Below, piece after piece: positions 1-6,840 of a stretch of 9,389 bases of DNA (within the stretch, counting starts at the first letter, position 1; every line of letters begins with the position of its first letter). The DNA is taken from positions 1 to 9,389 of the forward strand of contig JAJRDF010000086.1 of the NCBI GenBank assembly GCA_028678555.1. The letters are read 5' to 3'. This DNA comes from Methanomicrobiales archaeon (GTDB taxonomy: Archaea; Halobacteriota; Methanomicrobia; Methanomicrobiales; JACTUA01). Position numbers and translations under genes: made by a program. The notes under the pieces are model-generated. The model was given only the letters and a program-made list of their open reading frames with translations. It had not been told where the DNA came from and ran no database searches.

Positions 1-1
1 C

Positions 2-370
2 TCCATCGAGAGAGCATTCCAGGGAACAGCCTACCCCGCCAAGCTGAAGGTCGGGATCTCGGGGTGCCCGCGGTGCTGTGGGGAGAGCCACACCCGGGAC
101 ATCGGGATCATGGGCACCGTCCGGGGGTGGACCGTGATATTCGGCGGCAACAGCGGGACCCGGCCACGGATTGGGGATGTGATTGCGAAGGATCTGTCGA
201 AGGATCAGGCGCTGGACCTGGTAACGCGCCTCCTGGAATACTACAGGAATGCGGCAAAACCGAGGGAGCGAACCGCCCGGTTCATGGAACGGATCGGGAT
301 GGAAACCGTGAAATCCGACCTGCTCACACTCATCCCATACATTGCACTCGAGACGGTGAAACCGAGATGA
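2..370 (+). CDS. Sulfite/nitrite reductase-like protein, siroheme/4Fe-4S domain (5' truncated by window edge)
   Basis: The frame is open from the first bases and ends at TGA 368-370, so only the C-terminal ~122 residues are present. Near the start is GISGCPRCCGES followed by DIGIMG. This matches the second Cys pair (C-x3-C) of the NIR_SIR 4Fe-4S/siroheme domain, whose last Cys normally bridges the cluster and siroheme. The first Cys pair must lie upstream of the window. Family members reduce sulfite or nitrite, or serve as small siroheme proteins of unknown substrate in methanogens; which applies here cannot be told. An FGGNSGTRPRIGD stretch follows, typical of the domain's substrate/siroheme side. 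The C-terminus is a plain helical tail with no extra ferredoxin domain. The stop overlaps the next start (ATGA), so it is translationally coupled to the small cupin downstream. Confidence 0.85.
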   Translation, partial: SIERAFQGTAYPAKLKVGISGCPRCCGESHTRDIGIMGTVRGWTVIFGGNSGTRPRIGDVIAKDLSKDQALDLVTRLLEYYRNAAKPRERTARFMERIGMETVKSDLLTLIPYIALETVKPR

Positions 371-705
371 AGATCACAGAAGTGGCAAAGGCGGTGTCGG
401 GCCCGAACCCGCACCACGTGGACGCACGGAAGATCTACGAGACCCCCCACGCGGTGGCGGTCGTTATCACGCTCAAGCCGGGGGAATCCCTGAAGAAGCA
501 CATGACACCGGTCGACGTGTTCTTCTACGTGCTGGAAGGCACGGGAGTCGTCGAGATCGGGAACGAACGGCAGACGGTGGGGAAGGACATGCTGGTGGAG
601 AGCCCGGCCCGGATCCCGCACCGGTGGATGAACGAGAGCGGCGCCGTCTTCCGGGTGCTGGTCATCAAGGTGCCGAAGCCGACAGAGGAGACGAAGATTC
701 TCTGA
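367..705 (+). CDS. Small single-domain cupin protein, coupled to the reductase
   Basis: This encodes a 112-residue protein that is one beta-barrel cupin domain. The ATG at 367 was chosen because it overlaps the preceding stop as ATGA and gives a protein of normal small-cupin length; the longer open frame upstream lies inside the reductase gene. Cupin motif 1 is represented by KPGESLKKHMTPVDVFFYVLEG (about residues 38-58, broken here only by description), with His45 and Asp50 but no HxH pair. Motif 2 is the ARIPHRW segment with His85. The usual three-His/one-Glu metal site is therefore reduced or altered. Function is unknown; family members range from metal-dependent enzymes to small-molecule sensors. 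The overlap with a sulfite/nitrite reductase-like gene suggests a supporting role in that pathway, which is inference only. Confidence 0.88.
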   Translation: MKITEVAKAVSGPNPHHVDARKIYETPHAVAVVITLKPGESLKKHMTPVDVFFYVLEGTGVVEIGNERQTVGKDMLVESPARIPHRWMNESGAVFRVLVIKVPKPTEETKIL

Positions 706-722
706 ACCCGTGGCGTTCGACC

Positions 723-3218
723 CTACCGCGACGCGTCAACCCTTTCAGTCCGGACCTCTCCCGAGCTCCCGCGGGAGGTCACCTGCCAGTGGGGGACCCA
801 GGCAAGGAGGAACGTGGTGACATCGATCCCGCTCTTTTTCGGCGGGATCGCCACTTCGGTGGTTTCCTGTACTGCCTTCTCCCACCGTCCGGTGATGGCC
901 TGGGACTCCTTTTCCAGCTCTTCCTTCAGGTCCTGGATCTCCTGGGAGAGGGCGCGGGCGTTCTCCTCCGCCTCCTTCGCACTCATGCCGGCAGAGGTGC
1001 TCTGCCGGTATTTGCTCGCAGCAGTGGATCCGGCCCGGGTGCTCTTCCGGCCCAGGAGGACTCCTACCACCGACTCACCGACTGAGAGCATCGCTTCCCG
1101 CTTCCGGGCCTCGGCATCTGCCTGCTTCCGGTCCGCCGTCATCTCCGTCTTCCGGAGCCGGTCCTCCAGCGCACCGATCCGGCCCTCGTAGCGTTTCCGC
1201 AGGGCTTCCACATCGGCGTCCCGCCGCTCCCGTGCCGCCAGGCGGACCCGCATGAGGAACTCGTTCTCGGGTTCATCCGGCCGCGAGGTGAGCACGACCG
1301 CCGGGCAGGACCGGAGTTTCAGCTCCTGCGTCCGGAGCAGATAATTCACGACGTTCTGTTTCTCGGAGGGGAATTTCTTCAACGCCCGGGACACTTCCGG
1401 CGCAACGAGGAACCGGGCTTCGGGAGCCGGTGAAGGGGAGAGATCACCGGGCGACCCGGGGGCGGAAGGAGCGCCGTCCCATGCCACACTTCCCCCGGGA
1501 ACGAACGGTGCAAGGAGGGCAAATTCCTTCTCCACCTCCTGCTTCGGCTTCGGGCTTGAGTAGTGGATACGGCCGGCCGCCCATACCGCGGGGGTGTACA
1601 GAAGGGTGGATGAGACACCGGTTCCCGCCGGTGTGCCGGCAACCCGGGATTCCGCAGTCACCCGGTCAAGCCGCACCGGGAGATAGCCCTGCGGGGTATC
1701 GGGGGAGAGGGCAGGGGGCAGCGTGGTCGTATCGCCTCCCGGCGCGGCGGGAGACGGACCAGGGGCAGCGGTCCTGGGAGTGGGCCCGGGTGCGGGGGGG
1801 AAGTCAGGGCGTTTCCCCTTCGAGAGTGTACGGACCTGCTCGCGGGAGAGCGGCCCGCGCAGGTAGCTCATGGCCCACCGGGTCTGGAAGATGACGGGTC
1901 CGCTCCCGTGTACGTTGTGGAGGAGAAAGACACGGTTATCGAGTGAAGAGAGGGTATCCGAGAGCCCTGCCCGTGAGAATGCGCTGCCCCCGCTGGTTAC
2001 CGCACCCTCGAGGCCGTCCAGGACCCGGTCCCGGTCCTGGGCGGTCTGGAGCCTGCCGATGAACCAGGTGCCGGTGTTGGAGAGCCCCTTGTAGTCCAGG
2101 TCCACCGGGTTCTGGGTCGTGAGCACCACGCCGAAGCCGAAGGCCCGGGCCTGTTTCAGGAGGGTGATCATCGGCTGCTTGCTGGGCGGGTTCGCAACCG
2201 GCGGGAAGAATCCGAAGACCTCGTCCATGTAAAGGAGGGCTCTGAGGCTGGTTGTCCCGGTCTGGGCACGGACCCAGGAGAGGACCTGGTGGAGGAGGAG
2301 CGTGACAAAGAACATCCGCTCGGCATCACTCAGGTGGGCCAGGTAGAAGATCGCATGCCGCGGTTTTCCGTCCTTTGTGGAGAGGAATCCCGGGATGTCC
2401 AGGGGCTGCCCTGTCATCAAGGACTGGAACGCGGGTGCCGCGATGAGGTTATTGAGGCGCATGGCAAGGGGGATACGTTCCTTTGCCGGGAAGAAGGTCT
2501 CCAGGTCAAAGGCCCCGACCTGCCGGAGGGGCGGGTTCTGGATGGACTGGATCAGGGTGACCATGTCCAGGTCCTTCCCGCCCCGCCAGAAGTGTTCGAA
2601 GAGGGAGGAGAGGAGGATGTGCTCCCGGGACCGGAGGGGGTCAGCGTCCATCCCGATGAGCCCGAGGAGGGCTGTCACGGTCCCGGAGATCTTCTCCCGG
2701 AGTATCTCCGCATCCGTCTCCCAGCTGAGGGCCGGGGCAGCAAAGGAGTGGAGGATCGAGACCGGGATCCCGGCATCGCTTCCCGGCGTGTAAATCACCA
2801 GGTCCACCGCGTCCCGGAGGGCCCGGACCCGGCCGCCGTCCTGCCCCCACGAGGCAAGCCCGGACCGCCACGACTCGGCCTGCTGTTTCGCATACTCCTC
2901 CGTCGTCATCCCCTTCCTTCGGGCATCATCGGGGTTGATCCAGGGAAGAAAATCCCCGGGAGCGAGGTCGGGGAACATCAGGAGCCGGTTGGTGATGTCC
3001 CCCTTCGGGTCGATGATGATGGCAGGCACGCCGTCGATAGCCGCCTCCTCAAGGAGGCCGACGCAGAGCCCGGTCTTCCCGCTCCCCGTCATCCCGATGC
3101 AGACCGCATGGGTGGTGAGGTCGCGGGAATCGTACATGACGAGGGGGTCCAGGAGCTTCCGGTCCTTGAGGCTGTACTCTTTGCCCAGGTAGAATGCGCC
3201 CAGCTTCTCGAAGTCCAT
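723..3218 (-). CDS. HerA/FtsK-superfamily ATPase with C-terminal coiled coils
   Basis: The product is an 831-residue cytosolic P-loop ATPase. Walker A is GMTGSGKTG at residues 42-50 (Lys48), followed by AIIIDPKGD at 66-74. Walker B is LLYMDEV at 328-334 (Asp332, Glu333). A TTQNP sensor motif sits at 367-371 and FIGRL at 386-390 may supply an arginine finger. This order is typical of HerA-type DNA-translocating hexameric ATPases. A Pro-rich linker (about 471-525) leads to a charged C-terminal half with coiled coils at about 659-707 and 745-780. Between them lies a small-residue stretch with VVGVLLGRK, and near the end LLAWVPHW. No NurA nuclease, Mre11 or Rad50 gene is adjacent, so the archaeal end-resection role of true HerA is not supported here; the substrate is unknown. 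The ATG at 3218 lies about 34 nt from a TATA-like box, implying a near-leaderless mRNA. It converges on the first cupin gene with a 17-nt gap. Confidence 0.9.
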   Translation of the reverse strand: MDFEKLGAFYLGKEYSLKDRKLLDPLVMYDSRDLTTHAVCIGMTGSGKTGLCVGLLEEAAIDGVPAIIIDPKGDITNRLLMFPDLAPGDFLPWINPDDARRKGMTTEEYAKQQAESWRSGLASWGQDGGRVRALRDAVDLVIYTPGSDAGIPVSILHSFAAPALSWETDAEILREKISGTVTALLGLIGMDADPLRSREHILLSSLFEHFWRGGKDLDMVTLIQSIQNPPLRQVGAFDLETFFPAKERIPLAMRLNNLIAAPAFQSLMTGQPLDIPGFLSTKDGKPRHAIFYLAHLSDAERMFFVTLLLHQVLSWVRAQTGTTSLRALLYMDEVFGFFPPVANPPSKQPMITLLKQARAFGFGVVLTTQNPVDLDYKGLSNTGTWFIGRLQTAQDRDRVLDGLEGAVTSGGSAFSRAGLSDTLSSLDNRVFLLHNVHGSGPVIFQTRWAMSYLRGPLSREQVRTLSKGKRPDFPPAPGPTPRTAAPGPSPAAPGGDTTTLPPALSPDTPQGYLPVRLDRVTAESRVAGTPAGTGVSSTLLYTPAVWAAGRIHYSSPKPKQEVEKEFALLAPFVPGGSVAWDGAPSAPGSPGDLSPSPAPEARFLVAPEVSRALKKFPSEKQNVVNYLLRTQELKLRSCPAVVLTSRPDEPENEFLMRVRLAARERRDADVEALRKRYEGRIGALEDRLRKTEMTADRKQADAEARKREAMLSVGESVVGVLLGRKSTRAGSTAASKYRQSTSAGMSAKEAEENARALSQEIQDLKEELEKESQAITGRWEKAVQETTEVAIPPKKSGIDVTTFLLAWVPHWQVTSRGSSGEVRTERVDASR

Positions 3219-3247
3219 GGAAAACCAGTGATCTTTACACGCGGCGG

Positions 3248-3257
3248 TTTATTAAAA
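3248..3257 (-). promoter_or_regulatory. TATA-like box for the HerA-like ATPase gene
   Basis: Read on the minus strand this is TTTTAATAAA, centred about 34 nt before the ATG at 3218. Archaeal transcription usually starts about 25 nt after the TATA box, so the mRNA would have a leader of only a few bases. No Shine-Dalgarno sequence precedes the ATG, which agrees with a leaderless transcript. Confidence 0.5.
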
Positions 3258-3326
3258 CGGATCGGTGAATACGGGGCAGGGGAACAGGGCAGGAATTATT
3301 CGTATCATTCGGGGTACAGAACCGCT

Positions 3327-3797
3327 TCACGGGTCCGGGGTGCGTTCTTTCAGAGAGTTTATCCTGTTCCGGTCGGTGGTGGGGGAGTGATCCCCGCCCT
3401 TCAGTACTGCCAGCTGCTCCTCCAGGATCCGGATCAGGAACTCCCGCTCCGGCTCGTGGTCCGGGTAATCTGTGCTCCAGCCCCGCCAGTGGGGCCGCTT
3501 GTGGGCCACCTTGTACTTGATCCCTTCCATGACGGTCTCGTAAGTGTTCCCGTCCACCTTCCGGACCCGCTGGTGGGCCAGGATGAACCAGTGGTACTGT
3601 GTCCCGGGGAGGGCCCCCGAGCCCTCCGGGGCCAGCCGGGCCCGCTTCTTCTCTGAAAGGAAGGTGAATTCCCAGCGGTCCGGTGCCACCTTCCGCTCCT
3701 GCCAGACACCGTGGGGATACTCCCAGACGTGCGTTCCCCCGATCGGCATGCCGGAGTAGACCTTCCCCCGGAACTCCTTCAGGTCGTTGTACGCCAC
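3327..3797 (-). CDS. Conserved-looking basic protein of unknown function
   Basis: I do not recognise this family. From a GTG at 3797 it encodes 156 residues with no signal peptide or membrane segment, so it is probably cytosolic. The middle is rich in aromatic and basic residues (THVWEYPHGVWQERKV, RWEFTF, QYHWFILAHQRVRK, YKVAHKRPHWRGW), and a helical C-terminus includes LIRILEEQLAVL. Composition and the dense W/Y/H/R pattern look like a genuine folded protein rather than a shadow frame. No ATG exists further upstream in frame before the neighbouring gene. GTG 3797 keeps the segment YNDLKEFRGKVYSG; an ATG at 3749 (residue 17) is the alternative and has AGGT about 10 nt upstream. It lies on the same strand as the VIT-like gene, 71 nt downstream of it, and may be co-transcribed. 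A nucleic-acid-binding role would suit the composition but is speculation. Confidence 0.72.
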   Translation of the reverse strand: MAYNDLKEFRGKVYSGMPIGGTHVWEYPHGVWQERKVAPDRWEFTFLSEKKRARLAPEGSGALPGTQYHWFILAHQRVRKVDGNTYETVMEGIKYKVAHKRPHWRGWSTDYPDHEPEREFLIRILEEQLAVLKGGDHSPTTDRNRINSLKERTPDP

Positions 3798-3868
3798 GCT
3801 ACGGTCATGGACTTCCTCTTCCCAATTCCCTTTCGAAGGGGGAGGGTGAAAGTGGAGATCCGATGGTG

Positions 3869-4528
3869 CTAGCCGCCCAGGACGACCGTGATAGCGGTGA
3901 TGACGATGCCGATCATGGACGTTCCAACGGCCATGACGATCCGGTGAACGAATTCCCTGTCCAGGGCCCTGACATATCCGATCCCGAACAGGAGCAGGAT
4001 CCCCAGCAGGTTGGATACCTTCAGGGCGAGATCCACATCGGTGGTGGCAAAGAACGGGATGACCACCACCACCCCGGCCAGCGCTGACCGGATAAATGTT
4101 CCCCCTACGATCGTGAACCCCTCGCGCCATGACAGCGTCTCTCGCGTACCCGACCCCGAGAGGAACTGCACAAGCTTCACATACAGCTCCTGCCGCTGTC
4201 CGCTCGGGACGTTTCGGAGCACCGTGTCATCCAGCTGGGCCTCCACCAGTGAAACGGCAGGTTCTGTCTGGGCTGACTTCGAGAGCTCGATGATCCGGTT
4301 CTCCTGCCGGATCAGGTAGTTCCGCTCCCAGAGATAGAACAGGCCGTCGGCAACACCCCAGGCCATGCAGCAGAAGAGTGCGGTATACACCGTCCTCTCC
4401 ACCAGCATCTTTTCAAGAACGGCAAAGGGAAGATCCCGGAGCGCGCTTGTGAAGGTCATGGCGATGATCACGCCGTAGATGACCTCGGCACCTGCCCAGA
4501 ACCTGCCGATATAATCCGCGAGTGCCAT
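3869..4528 (-). CDS. VIT1/CCC1-like integral membrane protein (putative metal transporter)
   Basis: This encodes 219 residues with five predicted transmembrane helices at about 12-30, 45-66, 139-162, 166-186 and 195-217. A soluble acidic insert of about 70 residues lies between helices 2 and 3. That topology (two helices, cytosolic metal-binding insert, three helices) is the layout of the VIT1/CCC1 iron/manganese exporters. Helix 1 carries a buried acidic residue in AEVIYGVIIAM, and helix 2 ends in ADGLFYL, recalling the family's DG motif. The insert contains several Glu/Asp (ENRIIELSKSAQTEP, VEAQLDD). The match is by topology and short motifs only, so the cation is unknown and a divergent non-transport relative is possible. 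The ATG at 4528 is the first in frame and gives a normal short N-terminus. It is divergent from the DedA gene across 165 nt. Confidence 0.75.
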   Translation of the reverse strand: MALADYIGRFWAGAEVIYGVIIAMTFTSALRDLPFAVLEKMLVERTVYTALFCCMAWGVADGLFYLWERNYLIRQENRIIELSKSAQTEPAVSLVEAQLDDTVLRNVPSGQRQELYVKLVQFLSGSGTRETLSWREGFTIVGGTFIRSALAGVVVVIPFFATTDVDLALKVSNLLGILLLFGIGYVRALDREFVHRIVMAVGTSMIGIVITAITVVLGG

Positions 4529-4641
4529 ACCCGGTCCCCTGATACCACATACGACATGGGGGGGATATCAATGTATCAGATTGTGAACCGGGAAACGGTG
4601 TCTGCAGGGGAGGTGGGCGTCCTGGAAAGACCGTGATGAAC

Positions 4642-4651
4642 CGGTATACCG
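4642..4651 (+). promoter_or_regulatory. Palindromic TATA-like element upstream of the DedA-family gene
   Basis: The decamer CGGTATACCG is a perfect palindrome with a TATA-like core about 45 nt before the ATG at 4694. It would place transcription start near 4673 with a leader of about 20 nt. Being symmetrical it could also bind a small dimeric regulator. No Shine-Dalgarno sequence is evident before 4694. The assignment is by position and sequence only. Confidence 0.3.
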
Positions 4652-4693
4652 TGAAACAGCCTTTTTGCCTGTAACCTCCAATATCCCTGAGCA

Positions 4694-5401
4694 ATGACAC
4701 CCCCGGATTTCCTCATCACGCTGCCGAACCTCCTCCTGAACATCCAGGACATGATGCCCCAGCTGATGGAGACCTACGGGATCTGGATCTATGCGATCCT
4801 TTTTGCGATCATCTTCTGCGAGACCGGCCTTGTCTTCACCCCGTTCCTTCCCGGGGACTCCCTGCTCTTCCTCGCCGGTTTTCTCGCCGCGGGTGGCGGG
4901 CTTTCCGTCCTGGGGATCATCGTCATTCTCTCCGTTGCCGCCATCCTCGGGGATTCCGTCAACTACCGGATCGGGACCTCATTCGGGAACTGGTTGATTC
5001 ACCGGGAGAGATGCCTGGTTGATCGGAAGCATATCGCGATGACCCGGCAGTATTACAAGAAGTACGGGAAAAAGACGATCATCGTCGCCAGGTTCATCCC
5101 CGGAATCCGGGCATTCGCACCCTTTGTCGCGGGTATCGTGAAGATGCGGTATCCCGTGTTTCTCTCCTATAACGTGATCGGCGGGATTCTCTGGGTCACC
5201 AGTTTTGTGCTCTTCGGGTACGTGATCGCCTCGCTTCCGGTGTTCAGGGAGCAGCAGCACCTGTTCCTGTGGGCCATCCTCGTGATCAGCATCGGGATCT
5301 TCCTCGTGATGATGTGGAATTTCAGGAAGGAGATGAAGGAGTGCGAGCTGACTCCCGACGAAATGCTCAGGGATATGGCGGCTGAAATGGAGTCGGAGTG
5401 A
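4694..5401 (+). CDS. DedA-family (SNARE-associated/VTT domain) integral membrane protein
   Basis: This is a 235-residue membrane protein with the full DedA signature. It has CETGLVFTPFLPGD at residues 42-55 (Glu43, the Pro-rich re-entrant segment and Asp55), LGDSVNYRIG at 85-94, and RFIPGIRAFAPFVAG at 133-147 with the two conserved Arg (133 and 139). Further helices follow at about 153-180 and 190-209, and an acidic tail ends the protein. Bacterial DedA proteins act in membrane homeostasis and proton-dependent processes, and some are lipid-carrier flippases or scramblases. Which polyprenyl or lipid carrier an archaeal member would move is not known. The ATG at 4694 gives a length near the family's usual 200-230. 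It is a single-gene unit divergent from the VIT-like gene; a tRNA gene on the other strand follows 52 nt after its stop. Confidence 0.93.
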   Translation: MTPPDFLITLPNLLLNIQDMMPQLMETYGIWIYAILFAIIFCETGLVFTPFLPGDSLLFLAGFLAAGGGLSVLGIIVILSVAAILGDSVNYRIGTSFGNWLIHRERCLVDRKHIAMTRQYYKKYGKKTIIVARFIPGIRAFAPFVAGIVKMRYPVFLSYNVIGGILWVTSFVLFGYVIASLPVFREQQHLFLWAILVISIGIFLVMMWNFRKEMKECELTPDEMLRDMAAEMESE

Positions 5402-5453
5402 GGCACTTCCCCGTGCCCTACGGGATCTCCCCTGCCCATCCATCGGTTCCGGA

Positions 5454-5527
5454 AGCCCCAGCCGAGAGTTGAACTCGGGGCCTGCTGATTACAAGTCAGC
5501 CGCTCTGCCAGGCTAAGCCACTGGGGC
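5454..5527 (-). tRNA. tRNA-Thr (anticodon UGU)
   Basis: A full cloverleaf folds on the minus strand. The acceptor stem is GCCCCAG/CTGGGGC (7 bp). The D arm pairs GCTT with GAGC including one G-U pair, around the loop AGCCTGGCA. The anticodon arm is GCTGA-CTTGTAA-TCAGC with anticodon TGT, reading ACA threonine codons. A 5-nt variable loop and the T arm CCGAG-TTCAACT-CTCGG complete it, with discriminator base U73. Length is 74 nt with no intron, and CCA is not encoded, as is common in archaea. A short A/T stretch (CTTTTTG on the minus strand, about 5552-5559) sits about 28 nt upstream and may be its box A. Confidence 0.97.
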
Positions 5528-5606
5528 GTGGAGAATATGTCGGCGTGGTCCCTCAAAAAGGTGGTGCGAACGGAGCGGGCGGTGTGACATGAACCGGGTG
5601 CCGTCC

Positions 5607-5614
5607 AAAAAAAA
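5607..5614 (-). terminator. Poly-T terminator of the secreted-protein gene
   Basis: Eight consecutive T residues on the minus strand begin one base after the TAA stop at 5616-5618. Archaeal RNA polymerase terminates at such T tracts without needing a hairpin. In this GC-rich context a T8 run directly after a stop codon is distinctive. Confidence 0.7.
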
Positions 5615-5615
5615 G

Positions 5616-6562
5616 TTAGTGTTTGTGGATGACGATGCTTCCGCCGGCAATGGCCGTGGCCGGGTCAGCCGAGTCCATATCTCCCAGCTGGTTGTCATAG
5701 ACAGGGCTCTCGATCTCATTCCCGTACTCGTCGTTCACCATCTTCCAGATCCGGATCCGGAACCGGTCCGTTCCGCCTCCGCCCGGCAGCTGGCCGTCCA
5801 CTGCCGTGAGCATGAACCGGTAGTTACCCGCGTGGTTGATGGTGCCGGTCCCCTTGTACTGGGCCTTCGCCCCCGCCACCACGAGCCAGTCGTAGGAAGA
5901 CGAGTGGAAGTTCAGGTCGCCGACTTTGAACTGGAACTGGGTCTGGCCGGTGGGGACCGTGGCGCCCTTCAGGTACTTGGAGACAAAGCCGAAGTTCGCC
6001 CTCCCGGCAAGGGTGGGACCGGCCGCGTAGGCGCCAGCAGGGGAGTCGATCCAGCCACCGCCGGTGACGAATCCGCCGTCCGGATCGTAGATGACCAGGG
6101 TGTAGCATGCAATCCCGTCAGACGAAACATAATTGCAGGCGTCCTTACCGTTGATGCAGACCGTGTAAATCCCCGGTGTCAGGTCGTACTGGCTGAGATC
6201 AATTGTTTTGATGAAATCAAGAGTGGCAGCGGGCACGGGAGAGACCGGATCCATCACAGGCCAGTCGCCACAATCATACGGTTCAATACACTCATCTGCC
6301 GGGCCTCCGATACTGAACGTCCCCATGACATGGGATCCCCCGCTGCCTGAATCGTCAACAGTGGCCGTGAGGGTGATCACATCGGTGGGTTTTGCTGTCT
6401 GGGCCGAGATACCGGTGCTGGTGACCCCAGGGCCGACAGTATCTCAGGGCCGACAGTATCTCCCGTATTACATCCGGGTAGCTCTTCTTGAGCCGCCGCA
6501 ATTCCTGCAAGGCAGAAGGAAACAAGGAGCCCCGCGAGAAGTATCGTTGTCATTCCTTTCAT
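5616..6562 (-). pseudogene. Frameshifted gene for a secreted post-COAP-1-type protein
   Basis: The gene starts at ATG 6562, 5 nt after an AGGTGA Shine-Dalgarno sequence, and encodes a signal peptide (ILLAGLLVSFCLAGIAAA, probable cleavage before Gln25). At 6428-6462 an exact 17-bp tandem duplication shifts the frame. As written, translation from 6562 gives only a 61-residue peptide ending at 6377. Removing one 17-bp copy restores one continuous frame of 309 residues that reads naturally through the join (GDTVGPGVTSTGISAQ). The restored protein would have an Ig-like beta domain (about 38-155) with several Cys. A C-terminal domain (about 156-309) follows with DGGFVTGGGWIDSPAGAY, ANFGFVSKY, LNFHSSSYDWLVV, FRIRIW and PATAIAGGSIVIHKH, a pattern I know from post-COAP-1 domains of exported proteins. 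Function is unknown, presumably extracellular. The shift may be a true mutation, a reversible switch or an assembly error. Confidence 0.85.
6428..6462. repeat. Exact 17-bp tandem duplication inside the secreted-protein gene
   Basis: The unit AGGGCCGACAGTATCTC occurs twice back to back (6429-6445 and 6446-6462), with one extra matching C before the first copy. Seventeen is not a multiple of three, so the duplication changes the reading frame. On the coding strand the junction also creates an in-frame TGA just upstream of the second frame. Deletion of either copy restores the gene. Confidence 0.97.
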
Positions 6563-6602
6563 CAGCTTCACCTGCCTCTCCGGGGGCATCCACCAATGGA
6601 CA

Positions 6603-6643
6603 GGAGGCCGGGCCGGTGACCCCGGGGGGCCTCCTTCCCCCGG
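6603..6643 (-). promoter_or_regulatory. Two mutually exclusive hairpins in the leader of the secreted-protein gene
   Basis: One stem pairs GGAGGCC (6603-6609) with GGCCTCC (6628-6634), 7 bp. The other pairs CCGGGGG (6622-6628) with CCCCCGG (6637-6643), 7 bp around an 8-nt loop. They share base 6628, and the second hairpin's loop contains most of the first stem's arm, so they cannot both form. They lie 40-80 nt before the start codon at 6562. Regulation is inferred from geometry alone, and GC-rich DNA makes such stems by chance. Confidence 0.35.
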
Positions 6644-6714
6644 ATAGGGACGGGATCCTGATCCTGTATGATGTGCCGTCCCTGCGGGGAGATGGAGATG
6701 GTGCCAAAACAAGT

Positions 6715-6812
6715 ATTTGATTATCTTTGTATATAGTATTATCTAAAGATTAAAAAACGATTAAAATGATTATAATAGGATTATAATTTATATATGACGA
6801 GATATTTGGGAA
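6715..6812. promoter_or_regulatory. AT-rich intergenic island with phased GATTA repeats and TATA-like boxes
   Basis: This roughly 100-bp stretch is mostly A/T amid GC-rich DNA. GATTA occurs at 6719, 6748, 6759, 6768 and 6779; the last four are spaced 11, 9 and 11 bp, close to one helical turn. They form two pairs, GATTAAAA (6748 and 6759) and GATTATAAT (6768 and 6779). A minus-strand TATA-like box CTATATAC (6729-6736) could serve the secreted-protein gene, giving a leader of about 145 nt; another lies near 6788-6798. The stretch 6563-6714 holds the leader hairpins, and 6813-6958 shows only the weak small ORF listed separately. Confidence 0.5.
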
Positions 6813-6840
6813 TGAGTTCCAAACCTGTCGGAAGCGATTC

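Noticed and set aside
2289..3656. 455-codon open frame on the plus strand
   Set aside because: It lies antisense to the HerA-like gene and into the next gene; its Gly/Pro/Arg/Glu-rich composition without domains is typical of a GC-rich shadow frame.
3827..3845. CCCTT/AAGGG hairpin after the VIT-like gene as a terminator
   Set aside because: The stem is only about 5 bp with no T tract on the transcript, so the evidence is too weak.
5589..6350. 253-codon open frame on the plus strand
   Set aside because: It is antisense to the secreted-protein gene, whose domain pattern and restored frame are convincing.
6748..6787. GATTA repeats as a CRISPR array
   Set aside because: Units are 5-9 bp with spacers of a few bases and there are no cas genes; this does not fit a CRISPR.
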